Shown here piece by piece: positions 22,872 through 31,338 of a stretch of DNA of 49,950 bases. The translations under genes were made by a program, and so were the position numbers. The DNA is from Nemertoderma westbladi (lineage: Eukaryota; Xenacoelomorpha; Nemertodermatida; Nemertodermatidae), in NCBI GenBank assembly GCA_032718475.1, contig JAUCBJ010001826.1:1-49950 (forward strand). The letters run 5' to 3'. The notes beneath the pieces were generated by a model, which ran no database searches, had not been told where the DNA came from, and saw nothing but the letters and a program-made list of their open reading frames with translations. Position 1 is the first letter of the stretch. Each line of letters begins with the position of its first letter.

Positions 22872-25029
22872 ATCTTATTGCAGTAGGCAATAAGGTTGCA
22901 AAATACCGTAGTAACCGGTATTTCTGTAGGTCTGTAGGCCTAACTGTCATCACCGGTACCGGTACTGCTGTACAAGTACATTTAGTATTATTTCGATTGT
23001 GATCTATTGTATATTGTAGGCTGCCAGGGGAATAGGGATTGATCACCCCTCATTCTTTTGTATAGTTTACTTATTTCTGTCGGTTTTATTTACTAGTAGG
23101 CTAATATTGAGCAGAAGGCGTGTGACCCTGCTCAGATTGTTCAGATAATTGTAGGCTGAGCTGCTGTCTGACTGTTGTTGAGTTTGGAGAGATTGCGGTG
23201 TGTGTAGAGTTGGTCTGATAAAGTGCCGTCAGTAAGTTGGGGCAGCCATATGCTGAAGGTCAATCCCCTCTTAAAGAATAAGTCGTACTACCGTGTTAGA
23301 ACGCATACTAACTAACAGTTTCAGAGTCTGCATATACTGTAGTTTATTTTGACTTGATCGTAGTCTGCCAGTGTTTTAGCCTGTGTTTGTTTGTGTGGTC
23401 TGTTCAGGTACCGTAATAGTTATTACTCAAATATTTGTAGGCTGGATTGTTGTCTGGCTATTTTTGGGTCTGAAGGGATTGCTGCGTGTGTAGAGTTGGT
23501 CTGATCAAGTGCCGTTAGTAAGTTGGGGCAGCCATAAGCGGTAAGGTCAATCCCCTCTTAAAGAGTAAGTCGTACTACCGTGTTAGAACGCATACTAACT
23601 AACAGTTTCAGAATCTGCACATACTGTAGTTTGTTTAGGCTTAATAGTAGTCTGCCAGCGTTTGGTTTGTATTTGTTTGAGTATTCTGTACGGGTAGCGT
23701 AATATTTATTATTCAGAGTTTATGCGATTATTCGCAACTTTCATGTCCCCAAGTTTATTCCTACAGTAATTGTGCTTGTTATACATACCGTTATAGTTAA
23801 ACTAACCCCGGTACTACATCAGGGCTGCTCGGCGTAGGTAAAGACTGGAGATTTTGTGCTTCGGTCACTCCAGCAGATGCCGTGGTTCTTTTAACTGTTC
23901 AAGTATATTTAACTACTGATTATTTGTTATACCGGTACTTGTACCTAATTTAGGGTTTAGTGTACAGTGCTTTCCGAAGTAATTAGTGTAGGCAGTATAT
24001 TTGTGTTGTAAAGTGGTTGATAGGCACATTCGTTAGCTCTATTAGCTTCTGGGTAGGAACAATCCGTGATACATAACGTAGTACCTATAGCGATACGGTT
24101 ATAGGTCGTCAGGCGGTGGTATTTTCCTATCTGGACAGTACAATATATTTACTACTACTTATTATTTAAATACCGTAGTACCCTGTCCTTTGTAATAACC
24201 AGAAATCTAACCCTTTGTTGGACTGGTTTGTAGACTTCCTGTAAAATTACCCTAAAAATTTCGTACGTAATATTTTGTTGTGTTTAATTAGAGAATTAAT
24301 CTCACCCGTATCGTAAGTAATTTGTAGTATTAAGTAACTTAGGTAAATTAGAATTATCAGTTTTAGTGTCAAATAAATAGCACTTCACTGAGAGGCGTTC
24401 AGCTTCTGTGTAGTGACTCCCCCAGAAATAATAACATTTATTTCAAATATTGACAAAAACCCATTTTAAACGGGTATATAAATATTATAAATCAACTCAA
24501 ACGATTTATAAATAGTAGGCCTGCCATACAACAACTAGGTCTCAATATCAGTTGGACTACTGCTTAAATAACGGTAATAAAGTAAGTTAAAGTAACCAAG
24601 TAACCCTAAAATATTCAGAAATTCAATTATTCTAAAATAATTGACATACCAGTATTTACCATAGGCTTATTATATTTATTTCTATAAATTTGAGCTGAAA
24701 TCATACCGGTACTCTGTAATTAATTCTAGTTCATAATTATACTTATATATACTATAAGTGTAAGCTGTATACCGGTATTCACTATAGGCCTATTATATAT
24801 TTATATATATTTGTGCTAAATTTATATACCGGTACTCTGTGACAAATCTAGTCTGTAATAATACTTATATATACTATAAGCATACCGGTATTCTAATATA
24901 TTATATATATATATCACGCTACATTGAGTAGCAGTATCGGTAATTAATTATTAGGCTAGCAGTGATACTGAATTACTAGACTTGCTTTAACTGTAATATA
25001 GCAGTTGGCATTCAACTGTACAAACAAAA
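22872..25029 (+). other. BEL element 5' leader, non-coding, 2.2 kb
   Basis: Long untranslated leader before the Gag ATG. It contains a 286-bp tandem duplication (23,151-23,436 and 23,437-23,722) and CCGGTA- and TATATA-rich stretches (24,700-24,920). No ORF of note. Leaders of this kind usually hold packaging and translation signals; that role is inferred. Confidence 0.7.
23151..23722 (+). repeat. 286-bp tandem duplication in the BEL leader with intron-like signals
   Basis: Unit 1 is 23,151-23,436 and unit 2 is 23,437-23,722, starting GTAGGCTG in each. The core is nearly identical, including a block of more than 30 bp around GTACTACCGTGTTAGAACGC. Each unit holds GTAAGT (23,232 and 23,518), TACTAAC (23,306 and 23,593) and TTTCAG (AG at 23,323-23,324 and 23,610-23,611), in order and at equal spacing. 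That could be a 93-94-nt intron in each unit. The splicing role is inferred. Confidence 0.75.
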
Positions 25030-28000
25030 ATGGCAACAGCAGAAGCGGAAAGAAAGGCGGCAGAGGCAGTGGCAGAAGCAGAACGGAAGGCGTCTGAAGC
25101 GACTACCCAACTAGAGCTGGAAAACCTTCAGGCGAAACAAGATTACTTGAAGAAACAAGCCAGAAGACAGGGATTTGCCTCCTCCGATGAGGGTGATGTA
25201 AGAGATCCCGAAAGTGGAGGTAATAAATCTCGTGCAAGCGGACGTAGAAGAACGCCACACCGTCGGAGGTTGTCTGATTTCCCTCTTGGGGTGAGAGGGC
25301 GAATCTTGTATCACTCATTAGGTAATCTTGAACCCACAGACCAAATTATTACAGTAGAAAGACTCCCTACTATAGTAGATGAGCCTGAAATAATTAGGCC
25401 TGTTCTCGAAGCCACCCCTTCGGTGATAGAGACACCTGTACTCCCAGAACCTACCTCTAAATTCCCTTTGCACAGCACGAAACTACCTGTGCCCAGTAGG
25501 ATTGTTCCCGAGTCCGAACCCGTCCTGGACGCCGAGCGAGATATCAAGAATTTATCGCCCGTCGTCTCTCGCTCGCCCGCTACTACGTTGGCGACTCCCG
25601 CTTCGGCGGTTGAGTGGGTAGCTGAGGGACGACGGGAGATGGGTCTCCTGCTCGAGCAGCTGAGGGAACACTGTTTGTGCTCCTCTCAGCAGGTCAGGGA
25701 AATGGAAGAGACTGTTCAGCAGCTCAAGGGAACAGTAAGGGAAAGTAGGTTAGAGTTGCAAAAAGTGCAGCAAAGTATCGCACTAGAATGCGACAAATTA
25801 GTCAACCTACAAAAGGGAATACCAATAACCCCTGTAACAGTGTGTCAGCCTGTTAGGTCTGAAGTATTACATGCGCAAGGTGTGGAGCCTACACGCATCT
25901 ATACTGCTAGTGAAGTAGAAACTCCTATAGCAAACCCTATTAAGGGTGATTATACGCCTGTTGTTAATGACATTCCCAATAGACTTGATAATAATCCGAG
26001 AAATTTATATACCGATAACTCGATATTCAATAACACGATGGCCCAAGAAAGTTTTACGCGTCAAATGGCTAGAACCGAAGCCCGTCAAGTGGTAAAGGTT
26101 GGAGAGATAGACAAGTTCAATGGAGATGAGATGAAATGGTTACCTTTTAATGAATATTATAAAGATAACATACAGAACTCTGTGTTATCCAACGGAGAGA
26201 AACTTAGATTCCTCATCGAGTGCTTGGAAGGACCTCCCAAGTCAATGGCGTTAAAATTTATTGGACATCCAGATGGATTAAGACAAGTTTGGGATACACT
26301 AAACATCAGGTATGGTAATAGGAATAACATAGCTAGGTATTTATATGCGAAATTAATGGCCCCCCGAAAGTTTCTTAGCAGCGGGATTATAGAGTTTTCC
26401 GATGAGATTCAGGAGATCTGTAGACAACTAGATTGGTTAGGTAAGTCTCATGAATACCAGAATTCTATGGTTGTAGGAGCCTTAGCATCTACTTTGCCCA
26501 AGGGTGGAGTAGGTACACGCTGGGACAAGAAGGTATTATATACGATGGAACAACAACAACGAGACCCTGCCATGGCTGATCTCATGTCATTCTTGGATGG
26601 CGAAGTGAAATTACAACTCCTAAAGCAATCCAGAGAGAAGGCACCGGAGAATAAGGTAAGTGAGAAACCCGTTTCTAGGAGAAGAGTAACACCGGTGTGT
26701 TATACTGATGACGGCGAAAGCCAAGCTTCTCAAGAAGAAGACAGCGAGAAAGACACCGAGAAATTTTACTATGTTAACAAGACCTCAAAGAACGTAAGTA
26801 AATCTAAAGCTCGAACCCATGACAGGAGAGAACAGGTTGCTAAGACTCCTCTTCAGTTTCCTAACAGAGTACACGGAAGAAAGCCCGAAGAAAGAACTAG
26901 AGTGCATAACGTCACCCAAGGTAAAGTGAGTAACATTAAACCAAAATGTGCGCTGTGCGACGGGCCCCACCGTTTGAGTGCGTGTGCGGAATTCCTAAAG
27001 AAATCCCTTGTAGACAGACGTACAGTTGTGTGGGACAAGCGGTTATGCTATAATTGCCTCAGACGCGGACACCAGCGGCGAACCTGTTACTCCGACATAA
27101 AGTGTGCAAAGTGCGGTGCGAAACATCACATCTTGTTACAAAGTGAATTCGAACGAAACAGCCCGAGTCAGGTAAGTGAGCCCAAATCACATGTCCAATT
27201 CAGTGATGTGAACGACACTGACCAAAGTTCTGAGTGGGAAGGATTCTATACGGACGAATTCTCCGACGCCAACGAATCCTGTTACCTAATAAATACCGCA
27301 GTGTATCGAGCACTTACTTACGAAAAGGACACCGACAATGAGTTCTCCCCAACTAACTTTGACAGACAACCATCCTGGAAACCTTCAACTTCCAACGTAG
27401 GAATCAGAGAATTTCCTGTAGTGCAGGTAAGAGTTCATGGTCCCAACAAGAGTTACATAGTGAACGCCCTACTTGACTCCGGCAGCACAGGAACATTCAT
27501 CGATCAAGAACTAGCCGAAGATATCTTTGCTGGACAACCCAAGTTCCGGACTAAATTGAATATGTCAGGAATTATACAGGTTTGGAAATCTACCATAACG
27601 GCAGATTACTATGTAGGTGCGTTGTCCACCCCACAGGATAAATTAGGAGAACAAAGTATAAGGTCAGTAAAAATGGTAGCTATAAAGAACTTCGCTAATA
27701 CCCAAGTAGAGCCTTATAACTGGAACGAGGACAAGAGCATCCAACAACTTAAAATACCTCGATTCCAGACGGATTATCCTGGAGTGCAAATACTTATCGG
27801 CCAAAACGCGCACGAGGCGCTCGAGACATTGGAAAAACGACCTGCTCAACCGCAGCCACTACAAACCTATGCGGTAAGAACTAGAGTAGGTTGGTACTTT
27901 ACTGGCCCTTCCCGCAGAACTCTCGAAGAGAGACTACCACCAGAAAGAATATGCCAGATAAATGGTCTGGAAGTGGAGAGCAGTGAAGTGGACGAACTAA

Positions 28001-28380
28001 CTGAGGGAACACCATACTCCTCAGATAATGACGATATTAACTCCAATGAAGATCAATGGAGACATCGCCCCGAGATGATTAATCTAGCCGACATCGCTTC
28101 CAGAGGAGCGACTCCTCAAGAACGGATAGATACTCCCGGCTGGTTAGGTGGACCCGACTCCCTAAGTAAAGAAGAAGATGAATGGCCTCCTCATCTTACC
28201 ACGGCGGAGAGTAGACAGGCCAAGGGAGCGGAGAAAGTAACACGACAACCCAATCACCCAGCTGGTCGTTTATGTTTACTGGAAAGAGACCAAAAACTGT
28301 CCGGAAACTATGGAAGGCAAGATACTCTTCCTACGACCACTTCCCTAATCCGACAAATATCTAGGGACTCCATAACGTAA
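25030..28380 (+). CDS. BEL/Pao Gag-protease polyprotein fused to a post-RNase H remnant
   Basis: 1,116 residues from an ATG. In order: alanine/glutamate-rich coiled coil (1-46); second coiled coil (about 194-262); capsid-like core of the DUF1759 type (about 355-560, IDKFNGD...W..F); zinc knuckles C640-x2-C643, C673-x2-C676-x4-H681-x4-C686 and C692-x2-C695; retropepsin-like aspartic protease with catalytic D816-S-G-S; then GWYFTGP (954-960), which in BEL elements leads into reverse transcriptase. Instead, after about 50 residues the protein reads QWRHRP...LADIASRG (1009-1026) and ...WLGGPDSL...WPP, a stretch that in full BEL polyproteins follows RNase H. Reverse transcriptase and RNase H are thus missing without a break in frame, and the ORF ends before any integrase. 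It should form particles and cleave itself but cannot copy or integrate its own RNA. Confidence 0.9.
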   Translation: MATAEAERKAAEAVAEAERKASEATTQLELENLQAKQDYLKKQARRQGFASSDEGDVRDPESGGNKSRASGRRRTPHRRRLSDFPLGVRGRILYHSLGNLEPTDQIITVERLPTIVDEPEIIRPVLEATPSVIETPVLPEPTSKFPLHSTKLPVPSRIVPESEPVLDAERDIKNLSPVVSRSPATTLATPASAVEWVAEGRREMGLLLEQLREHCLCSSQQVREMEETVQQLKGTVRESRLELQKVQQSIALECDKLVNLQKGIPITPVTVCQPVRSEVLHAQGVEPTRIYTASEVETPIANPIKGDYTPVVNDIPNRLDNNPRNLYTDNSIFNNTMAQESFTRQMARTEARQVVKVGEIDKFNGDEMKWLPFNEYYKDNIQNSVLSNGEKLRFLIECLEGPPKSMALKFIGHPDGLRQVWDTLNIRYGNRNNIARYLYAKLMAPRKFLSSGIIEFSDEIQEICRQLDWLGKSHEYQNSMVVGALASTLPKGGVGTRWDKKVLYTMEQQQRDPAMADLMSFLDGEVKLQLLKQSREKAPENKVSEKPVSRRRVTPVCYTDDGESQASQEEDSEKDTEKFYYVNKTSKNVSKSKARTHDRREQVAKTPLQFPNRVHGRKPEERTRVHNVTQGKVSNIKPKCALCDGPHRLSACAEFLKKSLVDRRTVVWDKRLCYNCLRRGHQRRTCYSDIKCAKCGAKHHILLQSEFERNSPSQVSEPKSHVQFSDVNDTDQSSEWEGFYTDEFSDANESCYLINTAVYRALTYEKDTDNEFSPTNFDRQPSWKPSTSNVGIREFPVVQVRVHGPNKSYIVNALLDSGSTGTFIDQELAEDIFAGQPKFRTKLNMSGIIQVWKSTITADYYVGALSTPQDKLGEQSIRSVKMVAIKNFANTQVEPYNWNEDKSIQQLKIPRFQTDYPGVQILIGQNAHEALETLEKRPAQPQPLQTYAVRTRVGWYFTGPSRRTLEERLPPERICQINGLEVESSEVDELTEGTPYSSDNDDINSNEDQWRHRPEMINLADIASRGATPQERIDTPGWLGGPDSLSKEEDEWPPHLTTAESRQAKGAEKVTRQPNHPAGRLCLLERDQKLSGNYGRQDTLPTTTSLIRQISRDSIT

Positions 28381-28896
28381 TAACATATGGAGTGGGTGTG
28401 TGACTATATCATTTTATATTTGTTTTTATTTTATATTTATGTATGTATTATTATGTAATATTATTATAATCGTTTTCTTTAATTTTATTTAGTAGAATGT
28501 TATTTTAGCGATTATTTAGTAAATTAGTGCAATATATTAGTGTTTATTACGTACTTAATTATTTATAATATATATTTAGTGCGACGGCGAGAAATAATTA
28601 TTTTTTCTCTTTCCTTACTGTCCGTATCATATTATAAATACGTGACTACAGTAAGATGAAATGTCCGTACTTATTAAAGTACAATAAAGCCACTACTATA
28701 TTTAAGTATTATTGGTAGGCAGAGTATTAGGAATGCAAAGTTCAGATCCTCGTGTCTCGGCTAAACCAAGCTCTGGGTAGACCTTGGAAACGACTTGCCT
28801 CTTCACACTGACATTGCTTCGTGCGATATTGCTCTTCTACCTTATAACAAATAATACATATAGTATAACATATGCAAATAAATCTGTTAAACTTTT

Positions 28897-29169
28897 GACC
28901 TTCTGTAATTCTAGTCGATTAAGATATCGTGGCACCCACCGATATACTTGAAAGACAAATTCTAGAATCAGTGGTTAATGTCTCCAGACAAGTTCTGGAA
29001 TAAATCGGTGCCCATCCTAAATATTAATTTAATATTTATTAAAATCTGTAAAATCTCGATCCTTTAAAATTTCTAGTCAATTAAGATATCGCAGTATTTA
29101 CCGATATTCTTAGAAGGACTATTTTATAGAATTAAGGATCCTAAGTCCCCAGATATGCTCTGGAATAAA
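28897..29169 (+). repeat. two diverged copies of a double-hairpin module
   Basis: Module 1 (28,897-29,003) and module 2 (29,058-29,169) share CTAGTC-R-ATTAAGATATCG, CCGATAT, CCAGA and TCTGGAATAAA in the same order. Hairpin a: ATATCG/CGATAT (28,924-28,929 with 28,940-28,945; 29,086-29,091 with 29,102-29,107), a 10-nt loop in each with different loop sequence. Hairpin b: CCAGA/TCTGG (28,984-28,988 with 28,994-28,998; 29,149-29,153 with 29,159-29,163), loops CAAGT and TATGC. Stems are kept and loops differ, which suggests selection on RNA structure. Confidence 0.6.
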
Positions 29170-29796
29170 ATTTGTGTCAATTTAACATCAAATAATAAAA
29201 TTCACGGGAAGAAATTTAAATTCATATTCAAATGAATTTCATAAATTGTCATTTTGTACAATTTATAACATTCCCGAAATGCCAGTAATTAATAGATCAT
29301 GGGAGCGGAGATTCATATTGAGTGTACTAGAGTGTGAGAATCTCCAACATATAGTCAATAGCCGATAAAATTTATAAAATCATGCATAAAGAGGATATTG
29401 ACAATTAAAGAATTACTATTAAATAACATCCCAGATCTGTATGCATGAGAATTACCCTAATTCTACCGCTAGTTTTCCATAATGTCACCATGGCAACACC
29501 CACGCTAGAATTAGAAGCAAGTTAAAGGAACAATAAAAAGCTTGCCCCATTGCGTAGCATAAGAGTATACATAGCGCGCTATTAGTATCCAAGGATACAT
29601 AGTAATAACGTGACATTCTGGAAGACACTGACTAACGGACAAATGGCATGCATGTGTGCAGTAAGTAATGATTGTATGGAATTTGTGCGTTTATAGGTGA
29701 ATGTTACTACTAAAGTGTGTTTACAGTAGCTAATCGCAATTGTAAAATAGCCCTAACTCTACCGAGATAACCTCAAGTGGATTCAAGCCTTTGGGA

Positions 29797-29901
29797 CGGA
29801 CAGTGGTGGGACTTGTGCCGGTTATCGTTGTCGTGCTGTTGCTACATGTTGGCGTAAACACTGCGACAGCGGTACATCGGCGCTGAGGATCCCACTGTCC
29901 G
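29797..29901 (+). promoter_or_regulatory. 10-bp inverted repeat upstream of the accessory ORFs
   Basis: CGGACAGTGG (29,797-29,806) and CCACTGTCCG (29,892-29,901) are perfect complements separated by 85 nt of GC-rich sequence, about 80 nt before the first accessory ATG. It could close a structured RNA element; function unknown. Confidence 0.4.
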
Positions 29902-29981
29902 GGGGCAAAGAGAGGTAGGCAGCGACGTCCGCTCGCCTAAACATAAACTCATTTCGATATTAACAAACTCAGATAGCAAAT

Positions 29982-30380
29982 ATGACGGAGTTGATAGAAG
30001 ATGATCTTGGTATCAGGGAGCGATATACTCTACCTTTACAAGCATTTGTGGATAGCTTGATACGCGGTGAAACCGATCCAACCATTACGGAGGACGATGG
30101 TCGTTATATCGAACCGCCGACGTCCCAAGAGCAACTTACGCGTGAATTGGACTATCGAAAATTCACCGCTCGCTATACGCATCGTAATAATACGTATATG
30201 GACCTCCTAACTACCGGCCATCCTATCGATTTACATGATACGGACGATGTAGACACCGAAAGGGAAATGGTTCTATTTAAATATCATACCCAGCGGCGTC
30301 GTAACGATAAATCGAGAATAGATCACGAAAATTCTATTCGTAACAGACTGGGAAGACGAACCAATATGCCTAGAATCTGA
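29982..30380 (+). CDS. accessory ORF 1 of the BEL element, acidic 132-residue protein
   Basis: Starts at an ATG with A at -3. The protein is rich in D, E and R, with an acidic N-terminal half (MTELIEDDLG, TITEDDGRY) and a basic end (QRRRNDKS...IRNRLGRRTN). No membrane segment, no cysteine cluster, no family I recognise. It lies where some LTR elements carry an env-like gene, but nothing in it looks like an envelope. The next ORF begins 51 nt downstream, one frame back, and that frame is open from 30,374, overlapping the end of this ORF by seven bases. I see no slippery site in the overlap, so separate initiation or splicing is more likely than frameshifting. Confidence 0.6.
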   Translation: MTELIEDDLGIRERYTLPLQAFVDSLIRGETDPTITEDDGRYIEPPTSQEQLTRELDYRKFTARYTHRNNTYMDLLTTGHPIDLHDTDDVDTEREMVLFKYHTQRRRNDKSRIDHENSIRNRLGRRTNMPRI

Positions 30381-30961
30381 GGAGATTCAGCCTATCGCGC
30401 TCGGAACAGCGACAACGATTACATCCTGGAATGGTATCAAGGTCCACTGCGTACGATTATCGCCATGACAACTGTGTTTCTCGGCAACGTTGTCGGTTAT
30501 GCGCATCGAGAGACCATGTTACGCCCATGGACACAGACGTCCGCTGTTCCTATTTCCACGAACAACCGGCGATGGAAATTTATTGCGCGTATTGCAGATT
30601 TAATGATTTGCACGTTTTTGCGGTTTGCCCTCAATTTGTGACTCAATGTCACCATTGTCAACTGGGGGGACACGCCAGTTTCGATTGCCCTTTTAATCGC
30701 GATTTGGAGGGCGTGGATGAAATGATCACACTACGTTACATTAGAGCTTGGGAAGCGAAGGCTGATTTACATCGTGATTCGCGCCATCGCTATTATCCTG
30801 GACGCGCTTACGAAGGAATTTATGCGTTCCATCCTTATCTATTCGCTTCTGTCGAACAGAAATCACGCATATCGAGTTACAGGAAGTATATCGACGGCCT
30901 TACGAATACCGAGCCCGTGAACGCGAGTTGGAAAGGACCATTAAACCCCGGAGGTTTCTAG
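30374..30961 (+). CDS. accessory ORF 2, Cys/His-cluster (zinc knuckle-like) protein
   Basis: 176 residues from ATG 30,431 (G at -3 and +4); the frame is open from 30,374. Three cysteine/histidine clusters can be seen: C-R-L-C-x4-H (start), C-A-Y-C-x5-H-x4-C (middle) and C-H-H-C-x4-H-x4-C-P, the last a classical CCHC zinc knuckle as in retroviral nucleocapsids. The C-terminal third is rich in Y, R and H and has no recognised domain. It differs from the Gag knuckles of the same element, so it is not a simple Gag duplication. An RNA- or nucleic-acid-binding accessory role is inferred. Confidence 0.65.
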   Translation, partial: NLRRFSLSRSEQRQRLHPGMVSRSTAYDYRHDNCVSRQRCRLCASRDHVTPMDTDVRCSYFHEQPAMEIYCAYCRFNDLHVFAVCPQFVTQCHHCQLGGHASFDCPFNRDLEGVDEMITLRYIRAWEAKADLHRDSRHRYYPGRAYEGIYAFHPYLFASVEQKSRISSYRKYIDGLTNTEPVNASWKGPLNPGGF

Positions 30962-31260
30962 CTGCCTATAGTCCACCCACGGCCCTCGTTCGGACCACTC
31001 GTAAAAGACCCGTAAGAGCGGCTGTCTTAAAACGCGCTCTCAAAGCCGTTAGACCCCTCTCCCCCGACGTTGATGTCAATCAACCCGGCACTTCGACTGG
31101 CGGATACACTGACCATAATCCTACACCCTCTGATGCAATCATATTGCACCCTTCACCCAGGAGTTATAGCCCTCCTTGTAAAGTGGCTCGCCCCAAAGAG
31201 AAAAGGACTCTGGCTAGCTTTAAAAAACTGCGTAAACGCCGTCTGCGCAAGAAAGACTAA
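30928..31260 (+). CDS. accessory ORF 3, highly basic protein lacking its own ATG
   Basis: The frame is open from 30,778 and overlaps ORF 2 by about 180 bases, but contains no ATG, so it needs a non-AUG start, splicing or a -1 shift from ORF 2. The coordinate given is a TTG. The protein is basic and proline-rich: TTRKRPVRAAVLKRALKAVR near the start and RPKEKRT...KKLRKRRLRKKD at the end, both like nuclear or nucleolar localisation signals. A-AAC-CCC at 30,943-30,949, in the ORF 2 frame ten bases before its stop codon, has the shape of a -1 slip site, although CCC pairing makes it a weak one. Family unknown. Confidence 0.5.
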   Translation: MERTIKPRRFLAAYSPPTALVRTTRKRPVRAAVLKRALKAVRPLSPDVDVNQPGTSTGGYTDHNPTPSDAIILHPSPRSYSPPCKVARPKEKRTLASFKKLRKRRLRKKD

Positions 31261-31330
31261 CTGTTTAGAGTATTTACGTATATTAGAAACTGTGATTTTG
31301 TATATTTCATAGACTCAAATCCCATTTTCT

Positions 31331-31338
31331 GGGAGCGG
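31331..31338 (+). promoter_or_regulatory. polypurine tract before the 3' LTR
   Basis: GGGAGCGG abuts the TG of the 3' LTR, where plus-strand synthesis is primed in LTR elements. It is short and holds one C. The same nine bases TGGGAGCGG occur at 29,300-29,308. Confidence 0.55.

Larger units (their letters stand above)
28381..29981 (+). other. non-coding central region of the BEL element
   Basis: 1.6 kb without a credible ORF, where integrase would normally be encoded. Holds a duplicated hairpin module (28,897-29,169), a GGGAGCGG tract (29,301-29,308) identical to the purine tract before the 3' LTR, an X-box-like CACCATGGCAAC near 29,488, and a GC-rich stretch with a 10-bp inverted repeat (29,797-29,806 and 29,892-29,901) just upstream of the accessory ORFs. 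Confidence 0.7.

Noticed and set aside
22860-22880. tRNA-type primer binding site
   Set aside because: Does not begin TGG and matches no tRNA 3' end that I know.
30374-30380. Programmed frameshift joining accessory ORFs 1 and 2
   Set aside because: The overlap is only seven bases and has no slippery heptamer; ORF 2 has its own ATG in good context.
29982-30961. Env-like glycoprotein in the BEL element
   Set aside because: No signal peptide or membrane segment in any of the three ORFs.
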